A program made the translations under genes and the position numbers. Below are positions 59,433-64,000 of a DNA stretch of 64,000 bases, piece by piece. Source of the stretch: DASWJS01 sp036397035 (GTDB taxonomy: Bacteria; Actinomycetota; AC-67). The stretch covers positions 71,640-135,639 of the forward strand of contig DASWJS010000010.1 of assembly GCA_036397035.1 (NCBI GenBank), read 5' to 3'. Position 1 is the first letter of the stretch; each line of letters opens with the position of its first letter. The notes below the pieces were generated by a model. That model saw only the letters and a program-made list of their open reading frames with translations, was not told the DNA's origin and did not search any database.

Positions 59433-61786
59433 ACGCCGCTCGTCGGGCAGTCCGCGAGGACCTTCGTGTCGCGGATCTCAGCCGAATCACTTTCGTAGTG
59501 GTTCGGGCCGAAGCCGTAGGCGACCGCGATGAGCCGGTAGGTGACCCCGCGCCGGAACTGGTACTTCACCCGCCACGTGTCCTTGCCGGTGAGCGGGGAC
59601 TCCGCCCATACGACGTCGGTGTGGGAGACGTTGGTCTCCGGCACCCACGCGTTGACGATCAGCTTCATCCGGTCGGTTTCGGTCGCGAGCGACTCGATGT
59701 CCACCTGGCAGCGAGTCGCCTCGATGTCGCCGTTCTCGTAGGGGTCGAGGAACACCGGACGAGCCGGGCCCTCCGTCATCGCGCACGCGGTGACGTTGGA
59801 CAGCGGCGAGACGCCGTCCTTGTTCACCGCGCGCATGCGGAAGAAATACGCCGTGTGCGGGATGAGCCCCTTGACCTTGTAGTTCGCCGGGCCGACGCCG
59901 GAGCGGTCCGGCGCCGTGGCGACCTCGGTCCAGGTGAGGCCGGCTGGGTTCTGCGGGCAGCTCTGGTCTCTGAACGCGATCATCTCAATGCGGAACCCGT
60001 CCTCGTTGGTGGCGTTGTCGATCCAGGTCAACTGCATGACCCGGTTGGAGTCGGGCGTCGCGACGAGGTTCGCCGGCGTCCCGTCCGGCGCCGCGGGCGG
60101 GAGCGTCGTCGCGCAGTCCACGTTCGAGGGGTCGCTCAGCTTCGACACCTTCGCCGCCCGAACCCGGTAGCAGCGGGTCTCGTTGGCGGCCAGCGACAGC
60201 TCGTCCAGGTACGTCACCGAACCCGTGCCCGTGTGCGCGCCCACCTGGTCCAGCTCGTCCCACGTGCCGGCGTGCCGGTACTCGATCACGAAGCCGGTCT
60301 CGTTGGTCGCGGTGTCGGTCCACAGCAGCTTGATCTTGTGCGATCCGGCGGCGGCGGCGGCCAGCGCGATCGGCGCCGACACCGGTGACTGCGGCGTGGT
60401 CAGCATCACGATGTTGGACGATGCGCTCCGGCCGGAGGAGTTCTCCGCGAAGACGCGGTAGGAGTACTTCGTCTCGCCGAGCGTCGTGGTGTCGACGAAG
60501 GCGACGGCGTCGGCCGGAGCGGTCCCGACGTCGTACCACGTCGAAGTCTCCGTGCACGCGCCGTTGCAGCGCTCGACCTCGTAGCTCGTCTCGCCCTCCG
60601 CGCGGTCGATCCAGGCCAGCGCGACGGCCGCGTTGGACAGCGCGGTGGCGGTCAGGCCGGTCGGTCGCTTCGGGCGCGAGCCGACGCACACGACGTTGGT
60701 GAAGCCGGAGTAGGCGGGCCCGTTGCGGTAGCCGCGAACGCGGTAGCACCGCGTCGTGTCCGGCGGGATCTGGTCGTCGACCCAGGATCGCGTGCCCTCA
60801 CCCGGCCGCGCGTCGATCGCATGGGTGAACTGCATGTCGTTGACACCCGGCCCGAAGTCCACGAAGAACCCGTCCTCGTCCACGTACTCGCGCCCGGGGT
60901 TGGGCTCCTGGTCGCTGAACTCGAGCTTCGCCGACGCCGGTCCGATCATCGTCGCCACAAGGCCGAAGGGGTCCGTAGGCGGCGGAACCGGCGCCGAGAT
61001 GACCTTCAGGATGACCTCCTCTTCGCCGGCCATCGCGTTGGAGAACCCGCGCTCGACCGTGACCGTTCCGTCCAGGCGCGCGATGTTCTGCATGCGCACC
61101 GAAACCAAGCGGTACCAGTACGTGGTGTTGTACTTGGGCAGGTACTCGGAGAACGAGGTCGTGTTCGCCGGGAGGACGGCGTGGGGCACGTCGCCGAACT
61201 TCGGGTTCCGCTCGGCTTCGGCGCGCATGATCCACCATTCCACCTCGTCGCTGTTGTCGACCCAGGTGAGCGTGACGCTGTTGACGTAGACGCACGCGGT
61301 GGCCCCGCCGCCGTTGCACTTGAAGTGCGTGGGGGGCACCGGGCCGAGGATCGCCGGGTCGGCGACCGACGGCGGGCCTTCGATCAGCGTGAGGTCGCCG
61401 GCGTTGAAGGGGTCGGCCTCGATGAGCGGCACGACGCGAACGAAGAACGGCCCCGGCGCCGACGACGGTCCGGTCTTGATCGACGTCGAGCACAGCAGGT
61501 CGGCTTTGGCGGTCCCGCACTCGGTGAGCGCGATCTGCGTGTACGGGCCCGCTTCGTCGGAGGCGATCTCGATTCGGAACAGGGTCGTCGCCAGGCCGAT
61601 GTCGCGCCACGTGAGATAGATCGTGTCGGGGCTGATGCCGGTCGCCGACACCTCGGTGACGGCGGTCAGCGCGGAAATTGCTTCGTCCTCGACACCCGCG
61701 TGCGCGGGCGCGAGTCCCGAAGCGACGATGGCTCCCGTCATTGCGAGCGCGACGACCGAGCGGACGAGCGTTCCGAAGCTCTTCAT
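59429..61786 (-). CDS. Secreted multi-domain fibronectin type III protein
   Basis: 785 residues from the ATG at 61786. Signal peptide about 1-31 (APAHA). Six or so fibronectin III domains follow, each with the Tyr-corner/Trp signature: ISPDTIYLTWRD, NSVTLTWVDNSDEVE, TALSNAAVALAWIDRAEGETSYEVERC, GSHKIKLLWTDTATNETGF, DSNRVMQLTWIDNATNEDGF. A C-terminal about 90-residue region has CQVDIESLATETDRM. No anchor or catalytic domain, so probably released or wall-associated through interactions. Its stop overlaps the larC stop by 4 bp. Confidence 0.88.
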   Translation of the reverse strand: MKSFGTLVRSVVALAMTGAIVASGLAPAHAGVEDEAISALTAVTEVSATGISPDTIYLTWRDIGLATTLFRIEIASDEAGPYTQIALTECGTAKADLLCSTSIKTGPSSAPGPFFVRVVPLIEADPFNAGDLTLIEGPPSVADPAILGPVPPTHFKCNGGGATACVYVNSVTLTWVDNSDEVEWWIMRAEAERNPKFGDVPHAVLPANTTSFSEYLPKYNTTYWYRLVSVRMQNIARLDGTVTVERGFSNAMAGEEEVILKVISAPVPPPTDPFGLVATMIGPASAKLEFSDQEPNPGREYVDEDGFFVDFGPGVNDMQFTHAIDARPGEGTRSWVDDQIPPDTTRCYRVRGYRNGPAYSGFTNVVCVGSRPKRPTGLTATALSNAAVALAWIDRAEGETSYEVERCNGACTETSTWYDVGTAPADAVAFVDTTTLGETKYSYRVFAENSSGRSASSNIVMLTTPQSPVSAPIALAAAAAGSHKIKLLWTDTATNETGFVIEYRHAGTWDELDQVGAHTGTGSVTYLDELSLAANETRCYRVRAAKVSKLSDPSNVDCATTLPPAAPDGTPANLVATPDSNRVMQLTWIDNATNEDGFRIEMIAFRDQSCPQNPAGLTWTEVATAPDRSGVGPANYKVKGLIPHTAYFFRMRAVNKDGVSPLSNVTACAMTEGPARPVFLDPYENGDIEATRCQVDIESLATETDRMKLIVNAWVPETNVSHTDVVWAESPLTGKDTWRVKYQFRRGVTYRLIAVAYGFGPNHYESDSAEIRDTKVLADCPTSGV

Positions 61787-61887
61787 GATTCCCGAGACTC
61801 CATGCATGGACGGCCTGGTGTGCATGAGAGTTCAGCGCGGGGCTCGGGCACCCCTGCGGCTCGGGCGGTGACGAACCCCCGGAAAGG

Positions 61888-62943
61888 CTACGCGCGCGAC
61901 GAATTGCCGGAAACGAGGACGACTCGGACAGGGTCGTTGTCCTTGTCGGACAACATGGACACACCGGCAGAAGCGTCCTCGATCGGGAACCGGTGCGTGA
62001 TCGATCCGGCAACGTCGAGCCGGCCCGACGACACCAGCGACACGAGCGTCTCCAGGTGGTGACGCTGGTAGCCGAACACGCCGCGCAACGTGTTGCGGAA
62101 GACGGCGAACGTGACGCTCGGACCGAGCTGAATGCGCTCGCCGCTCACGCCGACGACCATCGCGCGGCCGTCGATCGCGAGCGACGCGACCGCCTGCTTC
62201 AGCACCTCGTTCGCGCCGACGAAGTCGATCGCGAGATCGACGCCCTGCCCGCCGGTCGCGGCGCGAATCGCGGCGGAGGCCTTCCCCTCGGTCGGGTCGA
62301 CGACCAAGTCCGCGCCGAGCGCCTCCGCCCGCTCCCGCGCCGAGGGCCGCGGGTCGACCGCCGCGACGAACGAGGCGCCGCCCATGCGCGCCAGCATCAC
62401 GCCGTGCGTCCCGAGCCCGCCGACGCCGAACACCGCGACGCGCTCGCCGGCGCGCAAGCCGCCCGCGTCGAGGACCGCGTTGAACGGGGTTCCCACCGCG
62501 TCGCACAGGATCGCCGCGACGTCGAGCGGCACGTTCTCCGGCACGCGCACCAGGCCGCTCGCCGGCACGACCACGTAGTCCGCCCATGCGCCGTCGAAGT
62601 CGATCCCGAGCGTGAGCGGGAGCAGGCACCGCTCGACCGACTCGCCGGCGAGACAGCGCGCGCACACGCCGCATGCCTTGCCCGCGTAGATCGCGACGCG
62701 GTCGCCGGCGCTCCAGCCGCGCACGCCCTCGCCCAGCTCCGCGATGACGCCGCTCGCTTCGTGGCCGGGCGTGACCGGGAACGAGCCTCGCACCGGGAGC
62801 GAGCCGTCGAACATGTGCAGGTCGCTCGCGCAGACGCCGCACGCCGCCACTTCGACGAGCGCCTCGCCGGGCCCCGGCTCGGGCGTCGGCACGTCCTCCA
62901 CGCGCAGCGCTTGCCCCACGCCCGGGAAGCGCACCGCGCGCAT
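61888..62943 (-). CDS. Zinc-dependent alcohol dehydrogenase (MDR family)
   Basis: 351 residues. Catalytic zinc ligands in CGVCASDLH and GHEASG; structural zinc in CGVCARCLAGESVERC (four Cys); NAD(P)-binding VAVFGVGGLGTHGVML. The core matches the threonine-dehydrogenase/sorbitol-dehydrogenase branch. The start shares one base with the stop of the upstream LLM gene (TGATG), so the two are coupled and may act in one pathway. Substrate unknown. Confidence 0.92.
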   Translation of the reverse strand: MRAVRFPGVGQALRVEDVPTPEPGPGEALVEVAACGVCASDLHMFDGSLPVRGSFPVTPGHEASGVIAELGEGVRGWSAGDRVAIYAGKACGVCARCLAGESVERCLLPLTLGIDFDGAWADYVVVPASGLVRVPENVPLDVAAILCDAVGTPFNAVLDAGGLRAGERVAVFGVGGLGTHGVMLARMGGASFVAAVDPRPSARERAEALGADLVVDPTEGKASAAIRAATGGQGVDLAIDFVGANEVLKQAVASLAIDGRAMVVGVSGERIQLGPSVTFAVFRNTLRGVFGYQRHHLETLVSLVSSGRLDVAGSITHRFPIEDASAGVSMLSDKDNDPVRVVLVSGNSSRA

Positions 62944-63935
62944 CAGCCGATCACCGCTTCGAACGTCGCGTCCGGACTCGGGCCCGCGTCCTTCGGCACG
63001 CCGATCGATCCGACGGCCGGGAGCGTGACGCCCGCATCCCGGTACTCGGCGACCTTGGCCCGCACCGCCTCCTGGTCGCCGATGCCGATGAACTCGGCGA
63101 GCATCCGCTCGCTGATCGCGGACCGCGCGCCGTCGGTGTCGCCCCGTCCAAGCGCCGCGTCGAAGGCGGCGATCTCCTCGCCGTACCCCGCGCCCGCGAT
63201 GGCCGACCGGTAGAAGGGCAGCGTCATGTAGGTGAAGAACTCGCGCCGGAAGCCGTCGCGCGCGGCGTCCAGGTCCTCCGCCAGCGCGACGGGAACGGCC
63301 GCGACGATCTCCACCTCGGACGGGTCGCGCCCCGCCGACTCCGCGCCTTCGCGGATCGCCGGTATGACCACCGAGCGGATGTAGGTGGGCATGCACGACC
63401 ACAGCACGACACCGTCGGCGAAGGCCCCGGCCCACCGCAGGGAGTTCGGTCCGAGCGAGGCCGTGTAGATCGGAAGGTCCGCCCGCGCCTGGTAGCCCAT
63501 GAACGCGAATCGGGAACGGTAGAACTCACCCTCGTGCTCGACGCGCCCGTCGCGCAGGATCGAGCGCACGATCGACACGTATTCCTTGAAGCGACTGAGC
63601 GGCTTCTCCATGTCGATGCCGTACCAGTTCTCCATCGTGACTCGATGCGCCATGCCGAGCCCGAGGATGAGCCGGCCGCCGATCATCTCGTCGATGGTGG
63701 CCGCCTCGGTCGCGAGCGCGACCGGGTGCCGCGGGAACGCGGGCAACACGCCCGTCCCCACCTTGATGCGCTCCGTGCCGGCGCCGTAGGCGGTCATGAC
63801 CGCAAGGGCGTCGCGCTGAGCGATGTGCGTGGCGAAGACCGCTTCGTAGCCGAGCTTCTCGAGCAGCCGCACGCGATCGACTGCTCGATCGATCGACGAA
63901 GAGGGGGTCACGAATGCCGCCAGCCGGTTGGACAT
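62943..63935 (-). CDS. LLM-class, F420-type oxidoreductase
   Basis: 330 residues. Luciferase-like TIM barrel: YEAVFATHIAQRDALAVMTAYGAGTERIKVGTGVLPAFPRHP near the N-terminus, GLGMAHRVTMENWYG, and LPIYTASLGPNSLRWAGAFADGVV. The pattern is typical of actinobacterial F420-dependent enzymes (rather than FMN luciferases), but cofactor choice cannot be proved here. Coupled to the zinc dehydrogenase, suggesting sequential redox steps. The region upstream (63936-64000) holds no visible gene. Confidence 0.9.
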   Translation of the reverse strand: MSNRLAAFVTPSSSIDRAVDRVRLLEKLGYEAVFATHIAQRDALAVMTAYGAGTERIKVGTGVLPAFPRHPVALATEAATIDEMIGGRLILGLGMAHRVTMENWYGIDMEKPLSRFKEYVSIVRSILRDGRVEHEGEFYRSRFAFMGYQARADLPIYTASLGPNSLRWAGAFADGVVLWSCMPTYIRSVVIPAIREGAESAGRDPSEVEIVAAVPVALAEDLDAARDGFRREFFTYMTLPFYRSAIAGAGYGEEIAAFDAALGRGDTDGARSAISERMLAEFIGIGDQEAVRAKVAEYRDAGVTLPAVGSIGVPKDAGPSPDATFEAVIG

Positions 63936-64000
63936 GGCCGGTAGTCAACAGGGCGGAGAGGCCAAAGGGCAACTCCCCTTACGAAAAGGGGCGCGCCCGT

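Overview
The window looks like a chromosomal segment of a high-GC actinobacterium (Actinomycetota). The evidence is GC-rich codon use, a HelD-type helicase, an Eis-like acetyltransferase, an F420-type LLM oxidoreductase, LAxTG sortase signals (the class E sortase type), many genes that appear to start leaderless just after a TAnnnT -10 box, and a gene order (asd, ask, recR, dnaX, SRP RNA, tRNA-Ser, tadA, serS, pheA) that recalls the origin-proximal arm of other actinobacteria. The lineage below phylum cannot be named from sequence alone.

Layout. 1-9.4 kb is a phosphate-response block: the end of a sensor kinase, pstS behind a three-unit 11-bp Pho-box-like repeat, a 1405-residue beta-propeller/phosphoesterase-like surface protein, a coupled ftsH, a hicAB module whose hicA is frameshifted, and an OmpR-type response regulator with a matching Pho-box-like repeat. 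9.5-16.3 kb carries an acetyltransferase, asd, a vapBC pair, lysC coupled to a divergent plsY-like gene, an MFS exporter and a secreted protein. 16.3-24.1 kb has an ABC-2 exporter, an FG-GAP protein coupled to recR, dnaX and the SRP RNA. 24.2-27.5 kb has a second vapBC, two serine tRNAs enclosing three lower-GC accessory genes, and tadA. 27.8-30.4 kb is a pair of M16 peptidases. 30.4-37.4 kb is a surface-glycan block with four sulfotransferases of different subfamilies and two glycosyltransferases, one fused to a CDP-glycerol-type polymerase. 37.3-42.0 kb is an accessory, lower-GC hotspot next to tRNA-Arg with lipoproteins, an Xre regulator and two pairs of repeats. 42.1-46.8 kb has amtB-glnK, an ABC-F protein, tRNA-Ser and two secreted proteins. 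46.9-52.6 kb has pirin, HelD, and a TetR-desaturase pair with a large palindromic operator. 51.9-54.7 kb has two LAxTG-anchored proteins, a propeller lipoprotein and the fourth tRNA-Ser. 54.9-59.4 kb has serS-pheA-DUF4446, divergent from larBC. 59.4-64.0 kb has a fibronectin-type-III protein, a zinc alcohol dehydrogenase and an LLM oxidoreductase.

Most notable observations: (1) a 75-bp sequence present twice, around 37.33 and 40.36 kb, whose seven differences inside a 66-bp core are all synonymous in one reading frame, so it looks like an undescribed family of about 30-residue peptides bracketing an accessory segment; (2) Pho-box-like arrays with identical geometry upstream of pstS and of the response regulator, placing the propeller/phosphoesterase-FtsH unit in a predicted phosphate regulon; (3) four tRNA-Ser isoacceptors and serS on one strand within 32 kb; (4) a DPNWF-repeat secreted protein; (5) a nested palindromic operator at the desaturase gene.
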